Assembly (NCBI GenBank): GCA_031386665.1
Contig: JANNCN010000015.1
Location: 1 to 64,000 of the forward strand
DNA length: 64,000 nucleotides
Direction of reading: 5' to 3'
Source: JANYCG01 sp031386665
Lineage (GTDB): Bacteria > Pseudomonadota > Gammaproteobacteria > Burkholderiales > Burkholderiaceae_C
Part shown: piece by piece, positions 25,263 to 34,515 of the stretch
Numbering within the stretch: position 1 is the first letter of the stretch
How the letters are laid out: each line of letters opens with the position of its first letter
The notes under the pieces: model-generated
What the model saw: only the letters and a program-made list of their open reading frames with translations
Databases searched by the model: none
Told to the model about the DNA's origin: nothing
Position numbers and translations under genes: made by a program

Positions 25263-27266
25263 TTGACTACTTCATTCAACGAACGGTTCGATCAGCACGG
25301 TGTGTGGCGCCGGGAATGCGCCTTGCGTCTCAAGCTGCTGGGCGAGTGGATGAAAGACCACGACCTGTCGGATGCCGCGGTTGAAGAGCGTATCAAGCGG
25401 CTTGAAGCCCAAGTGCGTTCTGACAAAGTAATGGTTGCATTTGTCGCAGAGTTTTCCCGCGGCAAATCAGAGATGATCAATGCGATTTTCTTCGCAGGTT
25501 ATGGCCGCCGCATCATGCCGGCTGGCGCGGGGCGCACAACGATGTGCCCAACTGAAATGGGTTTTGACGCGGACGTGCCGCCCTGCCTTCGCCTGCTGCC
25601 CATTGAGTCCCGGCTCAAGCCCCAGTCATTGATGGAGTGGCGGGGCGTTCCTGAAAAATGGACTCGTATTGACCTTGACGTGAACGACCCCAAGGAGTTG
25701 GCCTTGGCACTGGAAAAGGTCGCTGAGTCGCGCAAAGTAACGCAAGAAGAGGCTCGGGCCCTGGGCTTCTGGCACAGTCAGTCGCCACAAGACAACCCTA
25801 TGGTTGACGCCAAAGGCATGGTTGAAGTGCCCAAATGGCGCCATGCACTGATAAACATCGCGCACCCCTTGCTGAAACAGGGTTTGGTCATTTTGGACAC
25901 ACCGGGTCTGAATGCCATTGGCGCAGAGCCTGAACTCACCGTCAGCCTGATACCCCAAGCCCAAGCGGTTTTGTTTATTTTGGGCGCTGACACGGGCGTC
26001 ACCAAGTCAGATTTGGCGATTTGGCGCGAACATTTGGTCAGCGAGACCAGTCAAAACAGTTCTCGTCTGGTTGTCCTCAACAAGATAGACACGCTTTGGG
26101 ATCCGTTAAGCACGGCTGAACAAATGCAGGCGCAAATTGATCGGCAATGCGCATCTACCGCAGAAATATTGAACATCCCCCTCGAAAGGGTCATTCCGGT
26201 ATCGGCACACAAAGGCTTGGTTGGCAAAGTAACCAACGACGCCAACCTTTTGCGAAGAAGTTGCTTGCCAGTGCTGGAAGCCGCGTTGGGCACCAGCATC
26301 ATGGGGCAGCGCCACAAGATTTTGGGCGAAGCTGTCGCACAAGCCATTTCTGACCTGCGCGCCGAAACGGGGCGTGTGATCAACATCAGGCGGCGCGACT
26401 TAGCAGAACAGCAGCTGGAGCTCAAAGGTTTGCAGGGAAAGAACGCTTCGGTAATCAAGCACATGCGCACCCGCATTTCGCAGGAACAAACCGAATTTGA
26501 TGCGGGCGGCGCCAAAATTCACGCGGTCCGCTCGGTTCACCTCAAACTTCTGCGCGAAGTCTTCAATATCCTTGGCCCCGCCAGTCTCAAAAAAGAGATG
26601 ACTGAATTGACGGCCGCTTTGCAGCAAAAGGGCTTGAAATTGGGCGTCAAAAAAGCCTACGGAGATACCTTCAGCCGTTTGCGGGCAACGCTCACTCAGG
26701 TGCAGAAAATCATGACCGAGATTCAGACAATGCTGGACGCTTCGTTCAAGCAGCTCAATGCCGAGCACGGCTTTTCATTGCAGGTACCTGCCGAACCTCC
26801 CATGGGACCTTATTTACTGGGACTCGATATGGTGGAGCAAAGCCATTTGCAGTATTTAGGGATTGGCAATGTCTTCCGGTTAGCTCAAACCGAGTTTGCA
26901 GACCGATTGGTTCGCGCCTTGGCCACCCGCTTGCGGTCAATTCACGAAACTGCACTGGGTGATGTCGAACTCTGGAGCAAATCAGCTGCCTCCCAGCTTG
27001 ACGCGCAGCTACGCGAGCGGCGCCGCACATTTTCAAGGCGAATTGAGGCGATAGACCGAATTCACCAGGCAACAGGTGGATTGGGAGACCGCATCAAGGA
27101 AATTAGCACGCAAGAAGCCGGGCTGAACCTGCTGGATGCCAAACTGCTCGAATTAACCAACTATCTGACTCAAGCCAAGGCGCAACAGGCGCCAAACGCG
27201 GGCAATGCAAAGCCAATGGTTCCTGCCCCAAGAGCCAAGCCCGAATCGAAACTCAGCAAAGCGTGA
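25263..27266 (+). CDS. Dynamin-family GTPase-like protein
   Basis: 667 aa with a TTG start at 25263 (GGGG seven bases upstream; no nearby ATG). G1 reads AEFSRGKSEMINAIF (residues about 60-74), the G2 threonine region AGRTTMCPTEMGF, G3 DTPGLNAIG (about 214-222) and G4 LNKIDTLWD (about 275-283), followed by a long helical region with likely coiled coils (residues 360-480) and a C-terminal helical end. This fits bacterial dynamin-like proteins, though no clear membrane paddle is visible. It is coupled to mutY by a GTGA overlap and lies between two oxidised-guanine repair genes. Confidence 0.85.
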   Translation: MTTSFNERFDQHGVWRRECALRLKLLGEWMKDHDLSDAAVEERIKRLEAQVRSDKVMVAFVAEFSRGKSEMINAIFFAGYGRRIMPAGAGRTTMCPTEMGFDADVPPCLRLLPIESRLKPQSLMEWRGVPEKWTRIDLDVNDPKELALALEKVAESRKVTQEEARALGFWHSQSPQDNPMVDAKGMVEVPKWRHALINIAHPLLKQGLVILDTPGLNAIGAEPELTVSLIPQAQAVLFILGADTGVTKSDLAIWREHLVSETSQNSSRLVVLNKIDTLWDPLSTAEQMQAQIDRQCASTAEILNIPLERVIPVSAHKGLVGKVTNDANLLRRSCLPVLEAALGTSIMGQRHKILGEAVAQAISDLRAETGRVINIRRRDLAEQQLELKGLQGKNASVIKHMRTRISQEQTEFDAGGAKIHAVRSVHLKLLREVFNILGPASLKKEMTELTAALQQKGLKLGVKKAYGDTFSRLRATLTQVQKIMTEIQTMLDASFKQLNAEHGFSLQVPAEPPMGPYLLGLDMVEQSHLQYLGIGNVFRLAQTEFADRLVRALATRLRSIHETALGDVELWSKSAASQLDAQLRERRRTFSRRIEAIDRIHQATGGLGDRIKEISTQEAGLNLLDAKLLELTNYLTQAKAQQAPNAGNAKPMVPAPRAKPESKLSKA

Positions 27267-28306
27267 CGCTGCGGACTGAAAGCCTTGCCGCGAAAGTTGT
27301 TCGCTGGCAAGAGAGCGATGGCAGGCACCATTTGCCATGGCAGCAAACGCGTGACCCCTACCGAGTTTGGCTGTCTGAGGTCATGCTGCAGCAAACCCAG
27401 GTGGTCACGGTACTGGGTTACTTTGACCGTTTCACCCAGCGCTTCCCGACTGTTCTTGACTTGGCGAATGCGTCGTTTGACGACGTTTTGGCGTTATGGA
27501 GCGGCTTGGGCTACTACAGCCGGGCGCGAAACCTTCACGCTTGCGCCAAGCGAATCGTGTCCGACTTTGGCGGCACATTTCCGCACGACGCCGAGTCGCT
27601 TCAAACCTTGCCTGGTATCGGGCGGTCTACCGCCGGTGCGATTGCTTCGCTTTGTTTTGGCGAGCGGGTTGCCATTTTGGACGGAAACGTCAAGCGGGTA
27701 CTCACCCGCGTATTGGGGTTTGAGGATGACCTGTCAATAGCTCGCCACGAAAAACAGCTGTGGGAGAAGGCAACGGAAGTGCTGCCTCAAGATGGATTGA
27801 TGCAGAGCATGCAGCGCTACACCCAGGGCATGATGGACTTGGGAGCCACAGTTTGCACAGCCAAAAAACCCACCTGCACTAAATGCCCTATCGCTGCTGA
27901 TTGTGTGGCGAGAGCCGAAGGCTCCCCAGAAAAGTACCCGGTAAAGACACGCAAAATCAAACGCAGCGCGCACTCCATCTGGTTGCTTTGGGCGCAAACC
28001 ACAGCCGGAGCAGTACTTCTAAAAAAGCGGCCAACGTCCGGCGTTTGGGCAGGTTTGTATTGCTTTGTTGATTTTGAAAGCCGCGCGACTTTGCAAAACA
28101 GCGTCCCTGCCAGCGAACACCATAACCTGACCGATAGTGAAGTGTTTGTCCATGTTTTGACGCACAAGGATCTTCATTTGCACCCAATCAGGTTAACCGC
28201 CTCTAAAAAAGCGTTGAAGATCCACGGAGGCGAATGGTTCTCTAAAGACGCCGTCCTTCAGTTGGGACTACCCGCACCGATACGCAAATTGCTGTCAGGT
28301 GGGTAG
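27263..28306 (+). CDS. mutY: A/G-specific adenine DNA glycosylase MutY
   Basis: 347 aa. Removes adenine opposite 8-oxoguanine. Start is the GTG at 27263 inside the stop of the GTPase gene. The catalytic Glu lies in SEVMLQQTQVVTV, the helix-hairpin-helix is LPGIGRSTAGAI, the Asp is in AILDGNVKRV, and the [4Fe-4S] loop CX6CX2CX5C is complete (C in CTAKKPTCTKCPIAADC). A shorter NUDIX-like C-terminal domain (from about residue 235) recognises 8-oxoG. The 3' end overlaps rapZ by 12 bp. Confidence 0.96.
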   Translation: MTLRTESLAAKVVRWQESDGRHHLPWQQTRDPYRVWLSEVMLQQTQVVTVLGYFDRFTQRFPTVLDLANASFDDVLALWSGLGYYSRARNLHACAKRIVSDFGGTFPHDAESLQTLPGIGRSTAGAIASLCFGERVAILDGNVKRVLTRVLGFEDDLSIARHEKQLWEKATEVLPQDGLMQSMQRYTQGMMDLGATVCTAKKPTCTKCPIAADCVARAEGSPEKYPVKTRKIKRSAHSIWLLWAQTTAGAVLLKKRPTSGVWAGLYCFVDFESRATLQNSVPASEHHNLTDSEVFVHVLTHKDLHLHPIRLTASKKALKIHGGEWFSKDAVLQLGLPAPIRKLLSGG

Positions 28307-29236
28307 CCAACCAGCCGAGGTTGGTGCAAAACGGCCCGGCAATGCGTCCAGTTCCCGGTGGCGTTTCATGGTCGCCCACTTGTCGGCAAAGCTTTCTGCC
28401 AGTTGCTCGACGATGTAGACAGATCGGTGCTGCCCGCCTGTGCAGCCGATTGCCACAGTCACGTAGCTGCGATGGTCTCGCACCAAAGAATCCAGCCAGT
28501 AACTTAAAAACCCGTCAATTTGTCGCAGCATTTCACCTACCTCGGGTTGCTGTTCCAAAAAGTCGGCAACGGCTTCGTCTCGCCCTGTCAATGCCCGCAA
28601 CTCGGGCTCATAGTGGGGGTTGGGCAGCATGCGCACGTCAAAGACAAAATCAGCATCGGTGGGGACACCCCGCTTGAACGCGAAGGATTCGAAAGCCAGC
28701 GTCAATTGGCCAACAGGCGCAGAAATCAGGGATTTGACGTAGCCCTGTAGCTGCGACGGCCTGATGATGCTGGTGTCGATCACATGCGCCTGCTCTCGCA
28801 GGTCTGCCAACAATTCACGCTCATGCTCAATAGCGTCCACCAGCACGCGCCGCTCATCCTTGGCACCCGGCACGGTTTCAGACTGCGACAAGGGGTGCTT
28901 GCGGCGCGATTCTGAATAGCGCCGAACCAAGGTGCCCGTGGTCGCATCCAAAAACAGAGGTTTGATCGAGACGCCCTGCTTTCGTAGCACATTCAGTTGC
29001 TCGGGGACGATGTGCAAAGAAGTGGCACTTCGCACATCCATGGCAATGGCCACACGGCTGGCCTTTTGCTCTTGCTCCAACATCACAAACTGAACCAACA
29101 GCTCGGGCGGAAGGTTGTCAACACAGTAGTAGCCTGCGTCTTCCAGGGCGTGCAGGGCCACCGATTTGCCGGAGCCCGACATGCCCGTGATTAAAACAAT
29201 TTCCATAGAGGCTGATTTGGACAACGAGTCAGTCAT
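28295..29236 (-). CDS. rapZ: RNase adapter protein RapZ
   Basis: 313 aa P-loop protein; in E. coli it senses glucosamine-6-phosphate and directs RNase E to GlmZ. Walker A GMSGSGKSVALHAL, Walker B region YYCVDNLPPELL, and the C-terminal IGCTGGQHRSVYIVEQLAE are conserved. The ATG at 29236, 6 bp after the recN stop, has AGGA within the recN end; an internal ATG at 29206 (MEIVLITG) matches the shorter N-terminus of relatives and cannot be excluded. Confidence 0.94.
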   Translation of the reverse strand: MTDSLSKSASMEIVLITGMSGSGKSVALHALEDAGYYCVDNLPPELLVQFVMLEQEQKASRVAIAMDVRSATSLHIVPEQLNVLRKQGVSIKPLFLDATTGTLVRRYSESRRKHPLSQSETVPGAKDERRVLVDAIEHERELLADLREQAHVIDTSIIRPSQLQGYVKSLISAPVGQLTLAFESFAFKRGVPTDADFVFDVRMLPNPHYEPELRALTGRDEAVADFLEQQPEVGEMLRQIDGFLSYWLDSLVRDHRSYVTVAIGCTGGQHRSVYIVEQLAESFADKWATMKRHRELDALPGRFAPTSAGWLPT

Positions 29237-29242
29237 TTAGTT

Positions 29243-30892
29243 TCAATTCCTGGGCTGCAACATTTCTTTGGCGTGGGCCATTGTGGTGCTGGAAAGCCGC
29301 TCACCCCCGAGCATCCGGGCCACCTCTGCAACTCGCAGCTCGCCTTGCACGTTGCCTACCGAGCTCAACGTCATGCCACTGATAAGCTGCTTGGCCACCA
29401 CCAGGTGATGGTCTGCGCAAGCTGCGACTTGGGGCAAATGGGTGACGGCCAGCACTTGGCGATCCAGCCCCAATTGCTTCATCAAGCGCCCTACCGTTTC
29501 TGCCACCGCGCCCCCCACGCCAGCATCAACTTCATCAAAAATCAAGGTTTGGGCCGTGCCCAATTGGCTGGTTGTCACGGCAATGGCCAGCGCCATGCGC
29601 GACAACTCACCGCCAGAGGCGACTTTATTCACGGCTCGGGGAGTGCTGCCCGCATGCCCTGCCACCAAAAAACTGACATCTTCCAGCCCCGACAGCATGG
29701 GCTGAGCCAGGGGCATGATCGCAACCTCAAAAACACCGCCCTGCATGCCCAAGCCCTGCATGGCGGTGGTGATGGCTTTGGCCAAGAGAGGCGCGGCTTT
29801 TGCGCGGGCTTTGGAAATGCTTGTAGCCTCTGCCAAAAATGCAGTTTGGGCTTTGGTTTCAAGCGTTTCAAGCGCATTCAGGTCAGCACTGGCGTCCAGC
29901 CGGGTCATTTCATCGCGCCAGGCAAGCAAGGTGTCAGCCAATTCCGCCGGGCTTCGCTTGTAGCGACGGCTCAGGGACATCCACAACGCGATGCGCTCGT
30001 CAAGCAAGTTCAGCCGATCTGGGTCCAGCTCGGTTTTGCGCAAATAGGTTCTAAGCGAATGAACCGTGTCTTCAACTTGCGCCAAGTTGGATGCCAAAAC
30101 CTCAGCCAATTCCCGAAACTGTGGCTCTATTTGCGCCTGGCTTTGCATCAGGCCTGCGGCTTTGTTCAAACCAGCCACAGCGCTGAATTCGTCTTCATCC
30201 AGCACTTGCAACGCGCCTTGCGCACTGTCCAACAGGCTTTGCGCGTTGGACAAACGGCCGTGCTCCTGATTCAAAGTTGTCCACTCACCCGGTTGCGGTG
30301 CCAGTTTGTCCACATCGCTTATTTGCCAGGCCAGGCGGTCACGGTCATGCTGCAAAGAGTCTTGCGCCAAACGGGCGGCATTCAAAGTAGTTTGCGCAGT
30401 GCGCCATTGCTGCCACAGCCGGGATAGCCCGTCGGTGGTGACCTTGGCGTAGGCGTCGAGCAAACCGCGCACGGCGTCTGGGCGCGTCAGGCTTTGCCAG
30501 GCATGCTGGCCGTGAATATCAAGCAGTTGCTCGCCAATTTCGCGCAATTGGGTGGCGGTGGCTGGGCTGCCATTTATCCAGGCCCGGCTTTTGCCCTGCA
30601 GATCGACCGTGCGGCGCAGCAGCAAGCTGTCACTGGCGTCAAAACCAGTCAAGCCAAGCCAGTCTGCCAAGCTCGAATTCGAATCAAATTCTGCGCTGAC
30701 ATCGGTTCGGGCAGCCCCTTCGCGGATCACGCTGGGGTCTGCCCGGGCACCAGTGACCAGCTGCAAGGCGTCGATCAAAATAGATTTGCCCGCCCCGGTT
30801 TCACCCGTTAAAACTGTGAAACCGCTGGCTAAATCCAATTCAAGCTCGCTGACAATCACAAAGTCTCGCAGGACGATTCGTTTGAGCGACAT
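29243..30892 (-). CDS. recN: DNA repair protein RecN
   Basis: 549 aa SMC-like ATPase for double-strand break repair. N-terminal MSLKRIVLRDFVIVSELEL and Walker A GETGAGKSILIDAL, long coiled coils from about residue 150 to 370, then the signature ASGGELSRMALAIA and Walker B TLIFDEVDAGVGG. Standard length. Lies between nadK and rapZ with gaps of 2 and 6 bp, so nadK-recN-rapZ is one operon. Confidence 0.96.
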   Translation of the reverse strand: MSLKRIVLRDFVIVSELELDLASGFTVLTGETGAGKSILIDALQLVTGARADPSVIREGAARTDVSAEFDSNSSLADWLGLTGFDASDSLLLRRTVDLQGKSRAWINGSPATATQLREIGEQLLDIHGQHAWQSLTRPDAVRGLLDAYAKVTTDGLSRLWQQWRTAQTTLNAARLAQDSLQHDRDRLAWQISDVDKLAPQPGEWTTLNQEHGRLSNAQSLLDSAQGALQVLDEDEFSAVAGLNKAAGLMQSQAQIEPQFRELAEVLASNLAQVEDTVHSLRTYLRKTELDPDRLNLLDERIALWMSLSRRYKRSPAELADTLLAWRDEMTRLDASADLNALETLETKAQTAFLAEATSISKARAKAAPLLAKAITTAMQGLGMQGGVFEVAIMPLAQPMLSGLEDVSFLVAGHAGSTPRAVNKVASGGELSRMALAIAVTTSQLGTAQTLIFDEVDAGVGGAVAETVGRLMKQLGLDRQVLAVTHLPQVAACADHHLVVAKQLISGMTLSSVGNVQGELRVAEVARMLGGERLSSTTMAHAKEMLQPRN

Positions 30893-30894
30893 GG

Positions 30895-31791
30895 TCAGGC
30901 AACCCCTTCGTTCCAGTGCATTTTTTGTCGCAGCGTGTCAAAGTAAGTCCAGCCTTTGGGGTGCAAAAACCGAACATGGTGCTCTGACCGTTTCACAATG
31001 ATGCGGTCGCCGTGGAGCAGCGAAGCCATCGACTGCATGTCAAAGTTGGCGCTGGCGTCGCGCCCCGCCACAATTTCGATGGCAATTTCAGAGGCATTCG
31101 CAATCACCACGGGGCGGTTCGACAAGGTGTGCGGCGCAATCGGCACCATCACCCAGCCCGGAATGGACGGATGCAAAAGCGGCCCGCCAGCTGACAACGC
31201 ATAGGCGCTGGACCCTGTGGGCGTAGCAATAATCAACCCGTCAGCGCGTTGGTTGGCTACAAAATGTCCATCCACTTCAACCCGCAACTCGACCATGCCA
31301 GACGTCGCCCCGCGGTTCACGACCACGTCGTTCATGGCCAAGGCGTCAAACACACAGCGGCCGTCTCGCATGACCTGCGCGTGCATCAGGCTTCGGTGGT
31401 CTTCTTCAAACTCGCCATTCAGCATGGCGGCGAGGGTATTTTGGTAGCCCTCAAACGGAATATCCGTCACAAAACCCAAGCGCCCTTGGTTAATGCCGAT
31501 CAGCGGCACCCCATAGCGTGCCAACTGGCGACCGATTCCCAACATGGTGCCATCGCCTCCCACCACCAGCCCCAGGTCACACTGCGCACCAATCGCGGCA
31601 ACTTCCATCAACGGGTAACCCGTGATGCCCGTGTTTCGGGCGGTGTCAAACTCAAAACACACCTCGCAGCCGTGGGTGTGCAAAAAATGGGCAATGTCCT
31701 CCAGCGCGTGGCGCGACGACGCACCTGACGCACCTGACGCGACGGTCTGGTATTTGCCGATCAACGCGACGTGGCGGAATTTGGATTTCAT
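30895..31791 (-). CDS. nadK: NAD kinase
   Basis: 298 aa; phosphorylates NAD to NADP. The ATG at 31791 (MKSKFRHVALIGKYQ) is preferred to the TTG two codons earlier. The GGDGTMLGIGRQL motif, GINQGRLGFVTDI and TPTGSSAYALSAGGPLLHP are intact. It is divergent from hrcA with 28 bp between starts, the usual hrcA/nadK arrangement, so the two share a promoter region. Confidence 0.96.
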   Translation of the reverse strand: MKSKFRHVALIGKYQTVASGASGASSRHALEDIAHFLHTHGCEVCFEFDTARNTGITGYPLMEVAAIGAQCDLGLVVGGDGTMLGIGRQLARYGVPLIGINQGRLGFVTDIPFEGYQNTLAAMLNGEFEEDHRSLMHAQVMRDGRCVFDALAMNDVVVNRGATSGMVELRVEVDGHFVANQRADGLIIATPTGSSAYALSAGGPLLHPSIPGWVMVPIAPHTLSNRPVVIANASEIAIEIVAGRDASANFDMQSMASLLHGDRIIVKRSEHHVRFLHPKGWTYFDTLRQKMHWNEGVA

Positions 31792-31819
31792 TTGCAAATT
31801 ACATCACTAAAATGAAGCC

Positions 31820-32824
31820 ATGCTGGATGATCGTGCCAAGTTGTTGTTGAAAGCGCTGGTTGAGCGCTATATCGCTGACGGCCAGCCCGTGGGTTCACGC
31901 ACCTTGTCGCGCGCGACCGGCATTGAACTGTCGCCCGCAACCATCCGCAATGTGATGAGCGACCTGGAAGAGCTGGGCCTCATCGTCAGCCCCCACACCT
32001 CGGCCGGGCGCATTCCCACGGCCCGCGGCTACCGTTTGTTTGTGGACACCATGCTGACCGTGCAGCGCGGCCAGTTTGCCGCCCACAGCTTGGCGCCCGA
32101 CCAGCCGCAAAAGGTGATTTCCAACGCCGCCAACCTGCTTTCAAGCCTATCCCAGTTTGTCGGCGTGGTGATTTCGCCACGGCGCACCTCGGTGTTTCGG
32201 CACATTGAATTTCTGCGTCTCTCTGAGCGCCGCCTGCTGGTCATCATCGTCTCGCCCGAAGGCGACGTGCAAAACCGCGTGATCTTCACTGAAGTTGATT
32301 ACACCCAGGCCAATTTGGTGGAAGCTGCCAACTACCTCAACACCCATTACGTCGGTTTGGCGCTGGAGCAGGTGCGAGAGCGCCTGCAAAACGAAGTCGA
32401 ATCGCTGCGCTCCGAGATCGCCAGCCTCATGCAGGCCGCCGTGACCGTCAGTTCTGACGCCATTGCCGACACCAAAGACGAAGTCGTGATTTCAGGCGAA
32501 CGCAACCTGCTGGCCTTAACCGACTTTTCCAGCGACATGGGCCATTTGCGCCGTGCGTTCGATTTGTTCGAGCAAAAAGCCCAGCTGATGCGCCTCCTTG
32601 ACATTGCGGGCCAAGCCGAAGGCGTGCGCATTTTCATCGGCGGCGAAAGCCAGGTGGTGCCCTTTGAAGACCTGTCCATTGTCAGCGCTCCCTATGAAGT
32701 TGATGGCCAAATCGTCGGCACCCTGGGCGTGATTGGCCCCACCCGCATGGCCTATGACCGCATGATCCAGATTGTCGACATCACATCCAAACTGGTCAGC
32801 AACGCGCTAAGCCATCCCAAGTAA
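31820..32824 (+). CDS. hrcA: Heat-inducible transcription repressor HrcA
   Basis: 334 aa. Represses groE and dnaK operons by binding CIRCE. Winged-helix N-terminus LLLKALVERYIADGQPVGSR followed by SPATIRNVMSDLEELGLI and SAGRIPTARGYRLFVD, then the GAF-like domain with GGESQVVPFEDLSIVSAPYE and the C-terminal GPTRMAYDRMIQIVD. No CIRCE element (TTAGCACTC inverted repeat) was seen in its own upstream region. Confidence 0.96.
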   Translation: MLDDRAKLLLKALVERYIADGQPVGSRTLSRATGIELSPATIRNVMSDLEELGLIVSPHTSAGRIPTARGYRLFVDTMLTVQRGQFAAHSLAPDQPQKVISNAANLLSSLSQFVGVVISPRRTSVFRHIEFLRLSERRLLVIIVSPEGDVQNRVIFTEVDYTQANLVEAANYLNTHYVGLALEQVRERLQNEVESLRSEIASLMQAAVTVSSDAIADTKDEVVISGERNLLALTDFSSDMGHLRRAFDLFEQKAQLMRLLDIAGQAEGVRIFIGGESQVVPFEDLSIVSAPYEVDGQIVGTLGVIGPTRMAYDRMIQIVDITSKLVSNALSHPK

Positions 32825-32913
32825 CCACGAGCCAAGGCGGATTGCGCCGCCCAAGTGCCCTAGCCCAGCCCCTTACAATCTGCCCTTGGTTAGGGTTCGT
32901 ACAGAGCCCTTTG

Positions 32914-32990
32914 GGGGCGTTAGCTCAGTTGGTTAGAGCAGAGGACTCATAATCCTTTGGTCCACAGTTCAAGTCTGTGACGCCCTACCA
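32914..32990 (+). tRNA. tRNA with CAU anticodon, probably tRNA-Met (elongator)
   Basis: Cloverleaf: acceptor GGGGCGT / ACGCCCT (one G.U), D arm TAGCTCAGTTGGTTAGAGCA, anticodon arm GAGGA-CTCATAA-TCCTT with anticodon CAT, T arm CACAG-TTCAAGT-CTGTG, discriminator A and encoded CCA. The missing C1-A72 mismatch rules out initiator tRNA. The same anticodon is used by tRNA-Ile2 after lysidine modification, which cannot be excluded by eye. Confidence 0.93.
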
Positions 32991-33000
32991 AACATTGCCC

Positions 33001-33027
33001 AAAGCCACCTTCGCGGTGGCTTTTTTT
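33001..33027 (+). terminator. Rho-independent terminator after the CAU tRNA
   Basis: Stem AAAGCCACC / GGTGGCTTT around TTCGC, with a run of seven T. It starts 10 bp after the tRNA CCA end and directly precedes repeat element E2. Confidence 0.9.
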
Positions 33028-33035
33028 GGGTTTTT

Positions 33036-33151
33036 GATTAGCTATAATATATATAGCAAACAAATGATATTTAACGAGAGCTAGAGACCTATTTTATCCA
33101 TATTTTGGTCCTTTTTGACTCGATTGAATAATCTGATATCACCGGTGATAT
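33036..33151 (+). repeat. Repeat element E2
   Basis: Plus-strand copy of the five-member family. Hairpin GCTAT-AATATAT-ATAGC (33041-33057), then CAAATGATATTTAAC, the core GAGAGCTAGAGACC (from about 33076), the ATTTTATCCATATTTTG box, and a 16-bp perfect palindrome ATATCACCGGTGATAT at 33136-33151. Palindrome centre is about 107 bp from the element start. It follows the tRNA terminator and ends 22 bp before the ocd stop. Confidence 0.8.
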
Positions 33152-33173
33152 GAAGTCCCCCGAACAGAGCGAT

Positions 33174-34310
33174 TTAGTGCACGACCTCGGCGCACAGCTC
33201 CTGATGCCGTCCACGTGCCGCGGCAGCTGGTTTTAGCCTAGCCGCCACCAAAACCCCCGCCCCCAACGTCCCAAACAAATCCTTCGGATCAGCCATCTCC
33301 GGCACCAGTGCCAATGGCTCGCCCAAACCCAACTCAAATGCTGCGTCGCGCATAAAGCGCAGAGCGGCAAAGTCTTCTAACGCAAAGCCGACCGAATCAA
33401 ACACCGTCACTTGAGACTCGGTTCGTCGGCCTGGCGCATAGCCGGCCAATACTTGCCAAAGCTCGGTCACGGCAAAGTCGGCTGGCATTTGCTGAATGTC
33501 GCCTTCTATTCGCGTTTGCGGCGCGTATTCAACAAATACATCGGCTTGGCGTAGCACGTCGGCGTGCAATTCGGTTTTGCCAGGGCAGTCGCCACCCACC
33601 GCGTTGATGTGCATGCCAGGCTCGATGATGTCGGGCGTCAAAATGGTGGCGCGGGCTTTGTCGGCGGTGACGGTGGTCACGATGTCGGCACCTTGCACGG
33701 CGTGTCGCACGCTGCTGCAAACGATCAGAGTCAAGCCAGCGCCTTGCAAATTGGCGACCAGTTTGGCGCTGGCCTGGGGGTCAATGTCGTACAGCCTGAT
33801 TTCTTCAATCCCCAACAAATGCGCAAATGCCAGCGCCTGAAATTCGCTTTGTGCGCCGTTGCCGATCAGCGCCATCACGCGGCTGTTGGGCCGTGCCAGC
33901 GCCCTCGCGGCCACGGCGCTGGTGGCGGCGGTGCGCAGGGCGGTGGTCAGAGTCAGCTCGCTTAAAAGTTGTGGCATGCCCGTAGCCACATCGGCCAGCA
34001 AGCCAAACGCCATGACCGTGGGCAAGCCCAGCGCGGGGTTTTGCGGGTGGCCGTTAACGTATTTGAAGCTGTAAGTACTGCTGTCTGAAATTGGCATCAG
34101 CTCGATGGCGCCCAGTGCGCTGTGGCTGGCCAGGCGCGCGGACTTGTCAAACGCATTCCAGCGCAAAAAGTCGCTGTGAATGTTGGCTGCCATGCCCGCC
34201 AAGCAGTTGTTCAGGCCCTTGGTGCGGATGATTTTGACAACGGTTGCGACGCTTAAGAACGTCGTGGTGTGGACTGTGTGAGGTGCTTTGGGTGGGAAGT
34301 TGCTGACCAT
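33174..34310 (-). CDS. Ornithine cyclodeaminase
   Basis: 378 aa NAD-dependent enzyme of the mu-crystallin family that converts ornithine to proline with loss of ammonia. AGGAG lies six bases before the ATG at 34310. The dinucleotide fold is VMALIGNGAQSEFQALAF, and the segment NAVGGDCPGKTELH with its Asp is the feature that separates ornithine cyclodeaminases from alanine dehydrogenase-type members. Length is at the long end, as in the Pseudomonas/Burkholderiales form. A divergent Lrp/AsnC regulator (34516) almost certainly controls it. Confidence 0.9.
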   Translation of the reverse strand: MVSNFPPKAPHTVHTTTFLSVATVVKIIRTKGLNNCLAGMAANIHSDFLRWNAFDKSARLASHSALGAIELMPISDSSTYSFKYVNGHPQNPALGLPTVMAFGLLADVATGMPQLLSELTLTTALRTAATSAVAARALARPNSRVMALIGNGAQSEFQALAFAHLLGIEEIRLYDIDPQASAKLVANLQGAGLTLIVCSSVRHAVQGADIVTTVTADKARATILTPDIIEPGMHINAVGGDCPGKTELHADVLRQADVFVEYAPQTRIEGDIQQMPADFAVTELWQVLAGYAPGRRTESQVTVFDSVGFALEDFAALRFMRDAAFELGLGEPLALVPEMADPKDLFGTLGAGVLVAARLKPAAAARGRHQELCAEVVH

Positions 34311-34515
34311 GGTGATCTCCTGAAAAGGTCTGAACAGGCTTGAATAGGGTTGAATGGCGTTGACCCAAGCACCTGCCGGGATGCCAAGTTTCAGAACCTT
34401 GCCAGAGTGTCTTGCAGCTTCATGTCAATTAAAATAGCCAAAAATTTACCATTTAGGCAAGATTTTGAGCAAAATAGCAAAAATTAATGCCATAACGGCA
34501 AAATCTGGAGATTTG
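34311..34515. promoter_or_regulatory. Divergent promoter region between ocd and its Lrp-type regulator
   Basis: 205 bp. The half nearer the regulator is AT-rich and carries several GC(C/A)AAAAT-like repeats (for example TAGCCAAAAATTTACC and TAGCAAAAATTAATGCC), the sort of loosely repeated AT-rich sites Lrp/AsnC octamers wrap. The half nearer ocd carries GGCTTGAATAGGGTTGAATGGCGTTGA, a series of TTGA direct repeats (shown at 34336-34362). No clear consensus promoter was picked. Confidence 0.45.
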
